In this document: positions 16,090 to 25,272 of the stretch, piece by piece
How the letters are laid out: each line of letters begins with the position of its first letter
Position numbering within the stretch: the stretch's first letter is position 1
Assembly: GCA_018658305.1 (NCBI GenBank)
Contig: JABHVM010000044.1
Coordinates: forward strand, 1 to 32,823
Reading direction: 5' to 3'
DNA length: 32,823 nt
Source: Thiotrichales bacterium
GTDB taxonomy: Bacteria > Pseudomonadota > Gammaproteobacteria > GCF-002020875
Translations under genes and position numbers: made by a program
Notes under the pieces: generated by a model
Told to the model about the DNA's origin: nothing
The model's input: only the letters and a program-made list of their open reading frames with translations
Databases searched by the model: none

Positions 16090-16919
16090 AACTCTATAAC
16101 CCCTTCAAATACGCTCTCTGCTGGACCACTCATCATTACTGATGACCCTGAATATCCATCCCACTCTATCTCAAGAGTTCCACCCTGTAGCTCTACGGTT
16201 ACACTTGTACAGAGCAAGTCTTGCTGAATTCCTGAGACCACAGCAGCACAGGCTCCTGTTCCACAAGCTAGAGTCTCCCCTACCCCTCGCTCATATACCC
16301 GAAGCTTAATTCTGCCTGACGACTCTATCTGCATAAACCCGACATTAACTCGCCGTGGAAAATCTGGGTGTGACTCTAGTTTAGGGCCTAACTTTTCAAC
16401 AATTTCATCATTAAAATTATCTACTGTTAATACTAAATGAGGATTACCCATTGAGACAGCACCTATCTGCAACTCTTCTTCATCTTGTTTTATAGTGTAC
16501 TGAACAGCCTGCTGATCAGCTAAAAATGGTATTTTTTCTGGCTCTAAAATTGGTGCGCCCATATCAACCGTAACCAAACCATCTTTCCGCAGCTGTAACA
16601 CAATTACACCACTTGCGGTCTCAACTCTGATTCTATCTTTTTTGGTCAAGCCTTGCTCTTGTACAAACTTAGCGAAACAGCGCGCCCCATTCCCACACTG
16701 CTCAACCTCACCCCCATCTTGATTCCATATTCTATAGCGAAAATCACACTCTCCATTCTCAGCAGCCTCAACTAATAAAAGCTGATCACACCCAACTCCA
16801 AAATGGCGATCTGCAATAAACTTTACATCTTTTGCAGTTGGTTCATAGCCAGTCTTAATTCCGTTAATGACTACAAAGTCATTACCAAGTCCATGCATCT
16901 TGGTAAATGGCAGTATCAC
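16086..16919 (-). CDS. dapF: Diaminopimelate epimerase DapF
   Basis: Converts LL- to meso-diaminopimelate, used for peptidoglycan and as the direct precursor of lysine. The 277-residue protein shows both catalytic cysteines: Cys75 in EQCGNGARCF and Cys219 in LACGTGACAA. MHGLGNDFVV at the N terminus is typical. It is coupled by a 4-nt overlap to lysA upstream, which consumes its product. Confidence 0.98.
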   Translation of the reverse strand: MILPFTKMHGLGNDFVVINGIKTGYEPTAKDVKFIADRHFGVGCDQLLLVEAAENGECDFRYRIWNQDGGEVEQCGNGARCFAKFVQEQGLTKKDRIRVETASGVIVLQLRKDGLVTVDMGAPILEPEKIPFLADQQAVQYTIKQDEEELQIGAVSMGNPHLVLTVDNFNDEIVEKLGPKLESHPDFPRRVNVGFMQIESSGRIKLRVYERGVGETLACGTGACAAVVSGIQQDLLCTSVTVELQGGTLEIEWDGYSGSSVMMSGPAESVFEGVIEL

Positions 16920-18226
16920 TCAACACCTCTATCAATTACATGCTCGCCTGCAAAAAGTGATTCGATACTCTCGCGCTCGCGCACCACCCAGTGCTTATCT
17001 CCAGACACCATAATCTCTGCAGCACGAGGGCGCGAATTGTAAGTTGAGCTCATTGCAAAACCGTAAGCTCCTGATGAGAGAACTGCAAGCAGATCACCCT
17101 CTTCCACATTAAGCTTTCGATCTTTACCAAGAAAATCTCCAGTCTCACAGATTGGCCCGACTAGATCATAAACTTGCGCACCGTGACTCTCTAGATTGAC
17201 TCCAGAGCTGCGTTCCTCAACCACTACAATATTCTGCCATGCTTGATAGAGAGCAGGTCGAATCAAGTCATTCATCGCGCCATCGACTATACAGAAGTTC
17301 TTCTCCTCACCCTTCTTAATAAATTCAACTCTAGTCAACATCACCCCTGCATTACCAACCATCGCTCGCCCAGGCTCCATAATTATCTCTAAGCTTCGCC
17401 CAGCCAACTTTGCTGTAACCCTCTGCACATACTCAGCAGGTAGCGGTGGATTATCATTTTTGTAATCTATTCCCAAACCACCACCAACATCTATATGGTG
17501 GAGCTCTATACCCACCTCACTTAATTGATCTACTAACAATAGAACTCGATCCAGCGCATCTTCAAAAGGGGAGAGAGAGGTAAGTTGAGATCCTATGTGA
17601 CAATCTATTCCAACAATATTTAGATTGGACATAGTTGCTGCTCTACGGTAGACCTCCAATGCTTGCTCAATAGCGATACCAAATTTATTGGAGCGCAGGC
17701 CGGTAGAGATATATGGATGAGTTCCAGCATCTACATCTGGATTTACGCGCAGAGATATCGGAGCGTTAATGCCCATCTCAGCAGCTACACGGTTGACTCG
17801 CTCTAACTCTGATTCGGACTCAATGTTAAAACAGCGAATCCCGACCTCTAGCGCACGCTTTATCTCAATAGCTTTTTTGCCAACTCCAGAGAATACTACT
17901 TTACCCGCCTCACCACCTGCCTTTAGGACTCGTTCAAGCTCACCAACCGAGACAATATCAAATCCTGCTCCCTGTTCTGCTAGTAGCGCAAGGATTGCAA
18001 GATTGGAGTTTGCTTTTACTGCATAACAGATTAGATGATCTTCGCCATTAAAGCCGCTCTCAAATGCCTCCCACTGCTTCCTAATTGAGGATTCAGAGTA
18101 GACAAAAAGAGGGGTTGAGTGCTGTTCAGCAAGTTGTGTTAAAGGGATATCTTCCGCATAGAGTAAACCATCTCGACGCTCAAAAAATTTGCTCATACCT
18201 GATTCGGTTATTACTGTTGTTCTCAT
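16916..18226 (-). CDS. lysA: Diaminopimelate decarboxylase LysA
   Basis: PLP enzyme for the last step of lysine synthesis (meso-DAP to lysine plus CO2). The PLP lysine is Lys71 in YAVKANSN; HIGSQ, the glycine-rich GGGLGI and CETGD active-site motifs follow in order. The protein has 436 residues from the ATG at 18226. An internal ATG at 18196 (MSKFFERRDG) gives a start closer to family length, so the first ten residues are doubtful. It follows the LptM-like lipoprotein gene after about 90 nt. Confidence 0.97.
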   Translation of the reverse strand: MRTTVITESGMSKFFERRDGLLYAEDIPLTQLAEQHSTPLFVYSESSIRKQWEAFESGFNGEDHLICYAVKANSNLAILALLAEQGAGFDIVSVGELERVLKAGGEAGKVVFSGVGKKAIEIKRALEVGIRCFNIESESELERVNRVAAEMGINAPISLRVNPDVDAGTHPYISTGLRSNKFGIAIEQALEVYRRAATMSNLNIVGIDCHIGSQLTSLSPFEDALDRVLLLVDQLSEVGIELHHIDVGGGLGIDYKNDNPPLPAEYVQRVTAKLAGRSLEIIMEPGRAMVGNAGVMLTRVEFIKKGEEKNFCIVDGAMNDLIRPALYQAWQNIVVVEERSSGVNLESHGAQVYDLVGPICETGDFLGKDRKLNVEEGDLLAVLSSGAYGFAMSSTYNSRPRAAEIMVSGDKHWVVRERESIESLFAGEHVIDRGVE

Positions 18227-18314
18227 ATCTAATCTTCTCTACTGGCTAACCCAGCACAATACATTTCAAAAATACAGCTACCCATTTTTTATTATGATAA
18301 TTAACTGTTCTTAA

Positions 18315-18710
18315 TTATTGATTGGCAAGCTGCTGTTGAAGAGTAAGCTCACCAATACGGAAACGCTTACGATTAATCTCTTTAATTAGATCTCCCGCAA
18401 TCTTATCGCTATTACGAAGAAGAATTTCATCAGAGCCCGCATCTGGGCCCAACTCTGCTACTCGTTGTGCCAACTGCTGTTCAAGCCCTTTTAAGGAGCC
18501 ATGAAGCTCAACCATCTCTTGATGGCGCTGGCGGCGTTGAGCTGCCTCAGCTCTCAATTCATCAGCTTTGTTTACATCGGCATACAGCGCCTGCTGCTCT
18601 AGTTTATCTGCTTGCAAATTATCAGGCAGATATAAATTACCAGCCTGCCCACATCCAGCAAGGAGTACTGTAGATATTGTTATAAAAATACTGTTTTTGA
18701 TCTTGTTCAT
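18315..18710 (-). CDS. lptM: LptM (YifL)-like lipoprotein with a long C-terminal extension
   Basis: The signal peptide with lipobox LLAGC (Cys20) is followed by GQAGNLYLPD, close to the GCGxKGPLYxP start of LptM, which in E. coli helps mature the LptD-LptE outer-membrane translocon. Placement just upstream of lysA-dapF also matches lptM. LptM is normally about 50-70 residues, but this protein has 131. Residues about 35-95 are Glu/Ala/Gln/Arg-rich and probably helical or coiled-coil, and a further predicted helix reaches the C terminus. A GTG at 18728 could add six residues. The N-terminal match is good, but the function of the extension is unknown. Confidence 0.72.
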   Translation of the reverse strand: MNKIKNSIFITISTVLLAGCGQAGNLYLPDNLQADKLEQQALYADVNKADELRAEAAQRRQRHQEMVELHGSLKGLEQQLAQRVAELGPDAGSDEILLRNSDKIAGDLIKEINRKRFRIGELTLQQQLANQ

Positions 18711-18718
18711 ATCACTAA

Positions 18719-18724
18719 AGTATA
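18719..18724 (-). promoter_or_regulatory. Candidate extended -10 promoter for lptM-lysA
   Basis: TGTTATACT on the minus strand (TATACT at 18719-18724) is an extended -10 match, with TTGTAT about 19 nt further upstream. Initiation would fall about 1-3 nt before the ATG at 18710, implying a leaderless or near-leaderless message. Read-through from the ccm operon is the alternative. Confidence 0.3.
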
Positions 18725-18795
18725 ACACTATAAATTAAACCTCATACAAACTTCCGACTACGAGATATACACTACTGGGAGTGGACACAACTGGA

Positions 18796-18945
18796 CTAAC
18801 GGGGTAGATAAAAAATCAGCAGTAAGCAGAACAGGATTAAAACCACAAAAAAGCGTTTGAACTTCTTTAACTGGAGTGCCCCTCGCTCCTCTTCTCTCCG
18901 TTTCTCTCCGAGAGGATCATTTAAATATTCGTCTTCTATACTCAT
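18796..18945 (-). CDS. Small single-pass membrane protein, 49 residues, unknown function
   Basis: Read directly from the minus strand: begins MSIEDEYLNDPLGEKRREEE, then a basic stretch (KKFKR at 27-31) and one strongly hydrophobic helix (about 32-47), ending LPR. This is a charged cytoplasmic head with an N-in anchor by the positive-inside rule. The start overlaps the stop of the preceding 18-codon ORF by 4 nt (ATGA), and that ORF begins right after ccmI, so it probably belongs to the ccm transcript. Not recognised. Composition and coupling argue for a real gene. Confidence 0.55.
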   Translation of the reverse strand: MSIEDEYLNDPLGEKRREEERGALQLKKFKRFFVVLILFCLLLIFYLPR

Positions 18946-18998
18946 AATTGAGTCCATATAATTACTGCAATCACTCCAATAGCAATATAGATTAGCAT
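18942..18998 (-). CDS. Tiny hydrophobic ORF directly after ccmI (18 residues)
   Basis: ATG follows the ccmI TAG with no gap and in the same frame; it encodes MLIYIAIGVIAVIIWTQL and then TGA. It is almost entirely a transmembrane-length helix. It may be a real small membrane peptide, a coupling leader for the 49-residue gene, or a former ccmI tail cut off by the TAG. No Shine-Dalgarno site is evident, so translation would rely on re-initiation. Confidence 0.35.
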   Translation of the reverse strand: MLIYIAIGVIAVIIWTQL

Positions 18999-20285
18999 CT
19001 ACTTAAAGCCATTGATAACAATCTTGACCGTACTGTTGCTACTAGTTGAGACTGTTGCTTCCCCTACTAAATTTCCGCTTCCACCAATTGCGACTCCGCT
19101 CTTGGTTATCTTTGCACCAACTAACACTTCATCTACAGATGATATATTGTTGCCAGGCATAACTGCCATTGAGTCGTCAAGGGTTATAGTTAGAGGTAAA
19201 TCTGCTGCGGTAAGACGCTGTGCAGCTAATGGAGGCCCTCTTCTCCCGACTGCTTTAGCATAGATAAATAGAGTATCACTTGGCGCTACATCATTCGCAA
19301 ATGCAGGGTCTAACTCTATAGATAGGGTTATTGCAGAACCTCCACTAGCTGTTGGTGTCGCTACTTTTGCAGTTGCAACTTGAACGGACTGTGGAATCAA
19401 CTCTCTCTTCTCTAAACCAAGTTTTTGCTGCGCTCCAAATGCTGCTTCATTTATTATTCTAGCAACCTCAACATCATCACTCGGAATTGTATCAGCTAGT
19501 CGCTCCCAAAAACCTATCGCCTCTTGCTGTTTATCTAAATCTGCATAGGCGTTACCAGCAACCCAGAGAGCATCTTTGTTAGTTGGTGAAATATCTAAAG
19601 CACGCTCCAGCTGCACCAATGGTGAGCCGACCCAAGAGCCACTCTCTCTTGCTTGAGCTTTACCATACTCCACAAATAGATCCGCCTCTACATTGCCTGA
19701 AAGTTTATCAATAGCCTTTTCATAAATACCAACAACCTCGGAGCTTCGCCCCATAAACTCATAAGATTTGGCTAACATCATCCAACCTTTATTATTATTT
19801 GGCTCTTGCTCTAATTTCTCTTCTAGCTTAGACACTGCATCTTCGAAGTTCTGCTTACTCTGCTCTTCTGCAGAGTGCTGTTTTTGAGCAGAACTTGCAA
19901 TAGTAAGATCTATAGCTGCTGGCTCACCAATTTTTGCATAAATACCATAAGAGATAATGGGAATAATTAATAGCGTAAAGAGTGCTGCCATACGCCCTGC
20001 AGACGCTCTATTGACCGCAACCACATCATCTGCCATCTCCATATCTGCTAAAAGCTCACGCTTTAAGTCATTCTCTGCTTGCCCAAACTGCTTGCTATCT
20101 ATGGAGCCACTCTCTAGATCTACTTCCAGCTCCTCTATGCGTTGCTGAAAAATAACTCGATTAGTCTCCTTGCGTGCAATACCCACATCTCTACTCCGCC
20201 CCAATAGAGGAGGCAGAAGGAACAACATTGCAATCGCGATCATCGCGGCACTACCAACCCAAAATATCATATCATCACCCATCAC
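18999..20285 (-). CDS. ccmI: Cytochrome c maturation protein CcmI (CycH)
   Basis: Membrane-anchored apocytochrome c chaperone of the Ccm haem-ligation complex. The 428 residues hold two transmembrane helices (about 7-28 and 99-117) flanking a cytoplasmic leucine-zipper-like loop. A TPR region follows at about 150-290 (NNKGWMMLAKSYEFMGR, NKDALWVAGNAYADL). The C-terminal periplasmic domain has LFIYAKAVGRRGPPLAAQRL, typical of the long fused CcmI. It is coupled to ccmH by an ATGA overlap. Confidence 0.94.
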   Translation of the reverse strand: MMGDDMIFWVGSAAMIAIAMLFLLPPLLGRSRDVGIARKETNRVIFQQRIEELEVDLESGSIDSKQFGQAENDLKRELLADMEMADDVVAVNRASAGRMAALFTLLIIPIISYGIYAKIGEPAAIDLTIASSAQKQHSAEEQSKQNFEDAVSKLEEKLEQEPNNNKGWMMLAKSYEFMGRSSEVVGIYEKAIDKLSGNVEADLFVEYGKAQARESGSWVGSPLVQLERALDISPTNKDALWVAGNAYADLDKQQEAIGFWERLADTIPSDDVEVARIINEAAFGAQQKLGLEKRELIPQSVQVATAKVATPTASGGSAITLSIELDPAFANDVAPSDTLFIYAKAVGRRGPPLAAQRLTAADLPLTITLDDSMAVMPGNNISSVDEVLVGAKITKSGVAIGGSGNLVGEATVSTSSNSTVKIVINGFK

Positions 20286-20779
20286 TTTAATACCTCGTCT
20301 AATTTATGTTGATCTTCTACACTTAAATTATCTATACTGCTCTGTTCAACATCTTTAGATCTACTGCGCAGGCGCATTATCAAAAGCAGAATTCCAGCCA
20401 CCACCAATATAAGAGGAAGCCCCCAGAGTAGCCAAGTGCGTGAATCCATTTGTGGGCGATATAGCACAAAATCCCCATAACGCACTACAAACCACTCTCT
20501 AATCTCATCATCTGTCTTACCCTGCTTCAACATCTCATATACTTTGTTGCGATGGTCGCGGGCTAAATCTGCATTAGATCCTGCAATACTTGTATTTTGA
20601 CATTTCACACAACGGATCTCTTCAATTAACAGTTTAAAACGATCCTCTTCTGCTTGAGTATCAAAAGATAGGCTATCGATTGGTGCTGAGTTGACGCTAG
20701 ATGATACTCCAAAACCAAATAGAGCTAATACCAAAACTGCCGCGTTTAATCCGTTTAATTTCATAACCATCATTTTCAT
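20282..20779 (-). CDS. ccmH: Cytochrome c maturation protein CcmH (CycL)
   Basis: Periplasmic, membrane-tethered thiol-disulfide protein that reduces the CXXCH of apocytochrome c before haem attachment. It is 165 residues: signal peptide (about 1-31), the redox motif Cys57-Cys60 in EIRCVKCQNTSIAGSNA, REWFVVRYGDFVLYRP, then one C-terminal transmembrane helix (about 115-135). This is the short, single-domain form, with the TPR domain supplied by separate ccmI. Internal ATGs at residues 3, 4 and 6 make the exact start uncertain. Confidence 0.95.
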   Translation of the reverse strand: MKMMVMKLNGLNAAVLVLALFGFGVSSSVNSAPIDSLSFDTQAEEDRFKLLIEEIRCVKCQNTSIAGSNADLARDHRNKVYEMLKQGKTDDEIREWFVVRYGDFVLYRPQMDSRTWLLWGLPLILVVAGILLLIMRLRSRSKDVEQSSIDNLSVEDQHKLDEVLK

Positions 20780-20802
20780 CCTTTAATTTACTAATCGCTC
20801 TT

Positions 20803-21426
20803 CTAGTTACTCTTAGAGAGGCACTTGCCATCTGCCGCACGCATAGCTCTAACAATTGTGAGAATATTAGAGACATTATTTTTCATCTCTTGTCTATTCT
20901 CAGGGTTTGGAGTAGCAACATCGTTTAGTGGTCCTGTCATTCGTTCACAGATCCGCCCCTCTACATCTAATACAAAAGTCTCTGGAGCACCTGTTACTGC
21001 CCACTCCAATCCTGCAACATTATCTCCATCATCACCAGTTTTCTTATATGGATTGCCTAATATTGCAAGCCATTCCAGTGCAAGTTTTCTGCTCCCACCA
21101 GACTCTTCACGATCTTTCCAGTTAATACTATTAATGACCACCTCATCCTTTGCGGCTAATCGCATCAATACATCATGCTCTGCACGACATGATGGACACC
21201 AAGTAGCCCAAACATTGAGCAAGGTAACGTCGCCATTCAGATCTTCTCTACTGAAGTTAGTATCAGGTATCAGCAGATCTGGAAGGTTAAACTCAGGCGC
21301 CATTTTTCCAATCATTGGAGAGTCATCGCTCTCTAAACCAGGCTGAAGTTTTAAGCCGACGAACAGCAGCACAAAAAGTAAGCCTACAACAATAATTGGC
21401 ATAATGGCTCGTGAACGACTACTCAT
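20803..21426 (-). CDS. ccmG: Thiol:disulfide interchange protein CcmG/DsbE
   Basis: Thioredoxin-fold reductant of the cytochrome c maturation pathway, anchored in the inner membrane and acting in the periplasm. It is 207 residues, with an N-terminal anchor at about 8-25, the active site WCPSC (Cys77, Cys80) in [14 protein letters not shown], and the cis-proline loop [10 protein letters not shown]. Its start overlaps the argH stop by 4 nt, and ccmH follows 23 nt later. Confidence 0.95.
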   Translation of the reverse strand: MSSRSRAIMPIIVVGLLFVLLFVGLKLQPGLESDDSPMIGKMAPEFNLPDLLIPDTNFSREDLNGDVTLLNVWATWCPSCRAEHDVLMRLAAKDEVVINSINWKDREESGGSRKLALEWLAILGNPYKKTGDDGDNVAGLEWAVTGAPETFVLDVEGRICERMTGPLNDVATPNPENRQEMKNNVSNILTIVRAMRAADGKCLSKSN

Positions 21427-22841
21427 ACAATATCTCCAGATTTTTTTATTGCTGATTGGTTAGTGCGCGCTCTAGCAATTGCTGCTCGCACCTGCTGAGG
21501 AGCGGTTCCACCGCGATGGTTGCGGGCAGCTACAGAACCCTCTAAAGTTAACACTTCAAACACATCCTCTTCTATTAGATCAGAGAACTGCTGCAACTCA
21601 CTTAAACTCATCTCTGCCAGATCTTTGCCTTGCTCAATCCCATAACGAACTGCCTTACCTACAATCTCATGCGAATCTCTAAATGGCACTCCTGCACGCA
21701 CTACATAGTCTGCAAGGTCTGTCGCTGTTGAGAATCCTTTTGCTGCTGCGGCACGAGTGTTATCTCTATTAACCACCACTGTTGGCATCATATCTGCGTA
21801 AACTTTTAACGATCCTTTAAGGGTATCAACAGTATCAAACAGAGGTTCTTTATCTTCCTGATTATCTTTATTGTAAGCGAGAGGCTGTCCTTTCATAAGG
21901 GTCAACAAGCCTATCAAGTGTCCATAGACTCGTCCAGTTTTCCCTCTTACTAGCTCTGGCACATCAGGGTTTTTCTTCTGCGGCATAATCGATGAACCTG
22001 TACAAAAACTATCTGGTAACTCTATAAAGCTGAACGGATCCGATGTCCAAAGCACTAGCTCTTCAGAGAAACGGGATAGATGCATCATTATCAGTGCTGC
22101 GGCGGAACTAAACTCAATAGAGAAATCTCTATCACTTACCGCATCCAGCGAGTTTTCGGCGGCTGATTCAAAACCTAGTAACTGGGCAGTCATATCACGA
22201 TCAATCGGATAAGTAGTGCCGGCTAGGGCAGCTGCGCCCAACGGCATCACATTCATTCTGTGGCTACAGTCTATCAAGCGGCTATGGTCTCGCACCAACA
22301 TCTCATACCAAGCCATTATATGGTGTCCGAAAGTTACGGGCTGTGCGGTCTGAAGATGAGTAAAGCCTGGCATAATTGTATCTGCCTCTCGTTCTGCTAA
22401 AGATAGAAGCCCATCTTGAAGGCGCTCTAACTCTACCAATATATTACCGATCTCATCACGCAACCAGAGTCTAATATCTGTCGCAACTTGGTCATTCCGT
22501 GAACGCCCCGTATGGAGCTTTTTACCCACAGAGCCAATATTCTGCACTAAACGAGACTCTATATTCATATGGAGATCTTCTAGCGCTATAGACCAGTTAA
22601 ACTTGCCCTCGGCTATCTCTCTACCAATATTATCTAATCCACTAATAATTTGATCCCGCTCATCTATACTGACTACGCCCACCTCTGCCAACATCGTGAC
22701 ATGGGCAATAGAACCTTTAATGTCATATTCTGCCATTCGTTGATCAAAGGTTACTGAGGCGGTAAACGCCTCTACAAATGCATCTGTGGACTCAGTAAAA
22801 CGCCCTGTCCACGGCTTCTCAATTAATTCGCTATTTTCCAT
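21423..22841 (-). CDS. argH: Argininosuccinate lyase ArgH
   Basis: Cleaves argininosuccinate to arginine and fumarate, the last step of arginine synthesis. The 472-residue protein begins with [11 protein letters not shown] and contains [14 protein letters not shown] and the superfamily signature [12 protein letters not shown] (about 281-292). It lies between the thioredoxin-like gene (14 nt gap) and ccmG (4-nt overlap), so an amino-acid gene is embedded in a cytochrome-maturation transcript. Confidence 0.98.
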   Translation of the reverse strand: MENSELIEKPWTGRFTESTDAFVEAFTASVTFDQRMAEYDIKGSIAHVTMLAEVGVVSIDERDQIISGLDNIGREIAEGKFNWSIALEDLHMNIESRLVQNIGSVGKKLHTGRSRNDQVATDIRLWLRDEIGNILVELERLQDGLLSLAEREADTIMPGFTHLQTAQPVTFGHHIMAWYEMLVRDHSRLIDCSHRMNVMPLGAAALAGTTYPIDRDMTAQLLGFESAAENSLDAVSDRDFSIEFSSAAALIMMHLSRFSEELVLWTSDPFSFIELPDSFCTGSSIMPQKKNPDVPELVRGKTGRVYGHLIGLLTLMKGQPLAYNKDNQEDKEPLFDTVDTLKGSLKVYADMMPTVVVNRDNTRAAAAKGFSTATDLADYVVRAGVPFRDSHEIVGKAVRYGIEQGKDLAEMSLSELQQFSDLIEEDVFEVLTLEGSVAARNHRGGTAPQQVRAAIARARTNQSAIKKSGDIV

Positions 22842-22855
22842 TCTTTAACTACGGC

Positions 22856-23419
22856 TCACTCTGCTTTGTTGCTACTACTGTTAATTTTAATATTTTTAGA
22901 TAAAATCTTTTTAACCTTACCCAATGAATTAGATGCGAGGTTGATAGATTCATCAATATAGGCACTCACAAAATCTCGCACCCCTAATCCAACCATTCGT
23001 CTCTGTATCTCTTGCCCCTTATCATCTAGAAATAGTAGAGTTGGAGTAACCCACACTTCATACTCTTGACTAATATCACTCGCAGATACTGTCTCTCCAG
23101 AAAAATTCACAAGATCATCAAAGCCATCTAGATGAAGTTTACGAATTAGAACTTTGCTATCATAATCTCTATTCTTTAATAATGGCTCTAGATAGTCAGA
23201 CTCCATAACCATACAGTATGGGCACTCCTCTGCGGAGAACATCAAAATCATAGGAACCCCTAGCTCTTGCGCCAATGCGCCATCCTTCTTGAGGTTAGTA
23301 CTTAACTTTATCTCTCCCTCTTGAGACGCGCTCTCTCTCGCTCCAGCAGTAGACGACACAGCAAAGACTATTATAAATGAAAAAATGGATAGCAGAGCCA
23401 TCCATCTAGATATTGGCAT
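22856..23419 (-). CDS. Exported thioredoxin-fold protein (CPYC; SoxW/DsbD-gamma-like)
   Basis: A 187-residue periplasmic protein with a signal peptide or N-anchor (about 8-27). The thioredoxin domain has active site Cys66-Cys69 in SAEECPYCMVME and cis-Pro in VWVTPTLLFLDDKG. The C terminus is basic. CPYC and the preceding pattern resemble thioredoxin-related proteins such as SoxW, but no sox gene is in the window. Co-transcription with ccmGHI suggests reduction of periplasmic thiols, perhaps apocytochromes. TTAGGAG gives a Shine-Dalgarno site before the ATG. Confidence 0.82.
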   Translation of the reverse strand: MPISRWMALLSIFSFIIVFAVSSTAGARESASQEGEIKLSTNLKKDGALAQELGVPMILMFSAEECPYCMVMESDYLEPLLKNRDYDSKVLIRKLHLDGFDDLVNFSGETVSASDISQEYEVWVTPTLLFLDDKGQEIQRRMVGLGVRDFVSAYIDESINLASNSLGKVKKILSKNIKINSSSNKAE

Positions 23420-23525
23420 TGTTTAACTCCTAACTAGATCCCGCAAGCAATTGTATGTATAGTATGCTCTATTGTAACTCGAAAACGTAAAACAGTTCTA
23501 ATAAATATCACTGAGACTCACTATT

Positions 23526-24491
23526 ATGTCATCTACTATACCATCAAGCACCTCTTCAAACCCCACTACTCTACGCATTGCTACAAGAAAAAGCCCGCTT
23601 GCGCTATGGCAAGCTGAACATGTTAAGCAGCGCCTTCTTGCTCTAAATAGCAATTTAGAAGTTGAGCTAGTCACTATGTCGACTCGCGGGGATAAAATCC
23701 TTGATACACCACTCGCTAAAATTGGTGGTAAAGGGCTCTTCATTAAGGAGCTTGAAGCACAGATGCTGGAAGGCAAATGTGATATTGCGGTTCACTCAAT
23801 GAAAGATGTTCCAATGGAGTTTCCAGAAGGGCTCTTTTTAGCCGCAATTTTAGAGCGCGAAGTTCCATTAGATGCGTTTGTCTCCAACCAATATGAGAGT
23901 ATTGCAACACTCCCACAAGGTGCAAAAGTTGGCACTTGTAGCCTTAGACGCAAATGTCAACTACTAGAGATGCGCCCTGATCTAGAGATTTTAGATCTGC
24001 GAGGCAATGTAAATACCCGTCTGCGTAAACTTGATGATGGTGAGTTTGATGCGATCATTTTAGCGTCAGCAGGGTTAATTAGACTTGGAATGGAAGATAG
24101 GATTAGCGACCAGATTGCTCCAGAGATGATTCTTCCTGCAGTAGGGCAAGGGGCTGTTGGAATTGAAGCGCGCACTGGTGATGAGAAAACAATGGAGTTA
24201 ATTGCTCCACTTATCCATCAAGATACAACCACTCGTCTCCTTGCAGAACGAGGACTCAACAACCGTCTTGAGGGTGGTTGCCAAGTTCCAATTGCAAGTT
24301 ACTCTGAACTTGAGGGAGATCAAATATATCTTCGTGGTTTAGTTGGTTCAGTAGATGGCTCTACTATACTCCGTAGCGAAGCACGAGGAGCACAAACTGA
24401 TGCTGAGGCTATAGGGATTAAGGTTGCAGAGGAGCTACTTGCACAGGGTGCTGATAAAATTTTACAAGAACTCTATGCAGAGCAAGAGTAA
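23526..24491 (+). CDS. hemC: Porphobilinogen deaminase HemC
   Basis: Polymerises four porphobilinogens into hydroxymethylbilane. It is 321 residues. [19 protein letters not shown] starts the fold after a Ser/Thr-rich N-terminal extension of about 15 residues. [16 protein letters not shown] and the cofactor-carrying Cys252 in EGGCQVPIA are all present. It is divergent from the thioredoxin-like gene (about 105 nt apart) and overlaps hemD. Its product feeds both haem and the cobalamin operon at the left end. Confidence 0.97.
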   Translation: MSSTIPSSTSSNPTTLRIATRKSPLALWQAEHVKQRLLALNSNLEVELVTMSTRGDKILDTPLAKIGGKGLFIKELEAQMLEGKCDIAVHSMKDVPMEFPEGLFLAAILEREVPLDAFVSNQYESIATLPQGAKVGTCSLRRKCQLLEMRPDLEILDLRGNVNTRLRKLDDGEFDAIILASAGLIRLGMEDRISDQIAPEMILPAVGQGAVGIEARTGDEKTMELIAPLIHQDTTTRLLAERGLNNRLEGGCQVPIASYSELEGDQIYLRGLVGSVDGSTILRSEARGAQTDAEAIGIKVAEELLAQGADKILQELYAEQE

Positions 24492-25272
24492 CCTAACTTC
24501 AAAATTAGCGGGGCAGACCATTATGGTCACTCGTCCAGTAGAGCAGGCGCAACCCCTTATTGAGCTAATCGAATCTTATAGTGGAAGTGTCTATCCATTT
24601 CCAGTACTAGAGATTGTGCCACTAGAAGATGATAGCGCAGCACAAACACTGTTCAAGAATCTTGAACAGTTTGATATCGCCATCTTTATCAGTGCCAATG
24701 CGGTTCGTATTGGTCTATCCTCTATTGAACACTTACCCACTTCGCTACAACTAGCAGCAGTTGGCAAAGCGACCGCTAGGGCATTGCAGGCAATCGGGCT
24801 CAACGCAGACATTATGCCACAGCACCGTTTTGATAGTGAGGGGCTACTCGATACCCCTGCACTCACAAATGTATCTGGCAAAAAAATTATCATCATTCGT
24901 GGAGAGGGAGGGCGTGAACTGCTCGCTACCACCCTGCGCGAACGGGGCGCAGAGGTCAGCTATGCAGAAACCTATCGAAGAGTTATTCCGAAGAGAGATC
25001 CACTACCTTTAATAGATAAATTAAAACAGGAAAGTATCAGCGCCATCGTTGTTACCAGTGGTCAGAGCCTAGATAACCTGATCCAGATTGTAAGTGAAAC
25101 CGATGAGAATCAAATCGAACTTCTCCTCCAACAGCAACTAATAGTCATCAGTCAGCGTACTGCTGAAATCGCCTTAGAGAGAGGATTTAAGCAGAAACCA
25201 CTTCTAGCAGAAGAGCCCACTGATGCTGCAATTGTTGAGGAGTTACTCAGATTTACCAGCGATCTCAAATGA
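24475..25272 (+). CDS. hemD: Uroporphyrinogen-III synthase HemD
   Basis: Closes and rearranges hydroxymethylbilane to uroporphyrinogen III, the branch point to haem and cobalamin. Marks are [18 protein letters not shown] near the N terminus, [11 protein letters not shown], and [11 protein letters not shown]. The frame is open from a TTG at 24424, but the ATG at 24475 overlaps hemC by only 17 nt and puts the domain at the expected place, giving 265 residues. The 3' end overlaps the convergent reductase gene by 30 nt. Confidence 0.93.
   Translation: MQSKSNLTSKLAGQTIMVTRPVEQAQPLIELIESYSGSVYPFPVLEIVPLEDDSAAQTLFKNLEQFDIAIFISANAVRIGLSSIEHLPTSLQLAAVGKATARALQAIGLNADIMPQHRFDSEGLLDTPALTNVSGKKIIIIRGEGGRELLATTLRERGAEVSYAETYRRVIPKRDPLPLIDKLKQESISAIVVTSGQSLDNLIQIVSETDENQIELLLQQQLIVISQRTAEIALERGFKQKPLLAEEPTDAAIVEELLRFTSDLK

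Noticed and set aside
20825-21346. 173-codon plus-strand ORF
   Set aside because: Shadow of ccmG, whose WCPSC motif, anchor and operon position are clear.
24424-24474. TTG start of hemD at 24424
   Set aside because: A 68-nt overlap with hemC and a non-family N terminus; the ATG at 24475 fits better.
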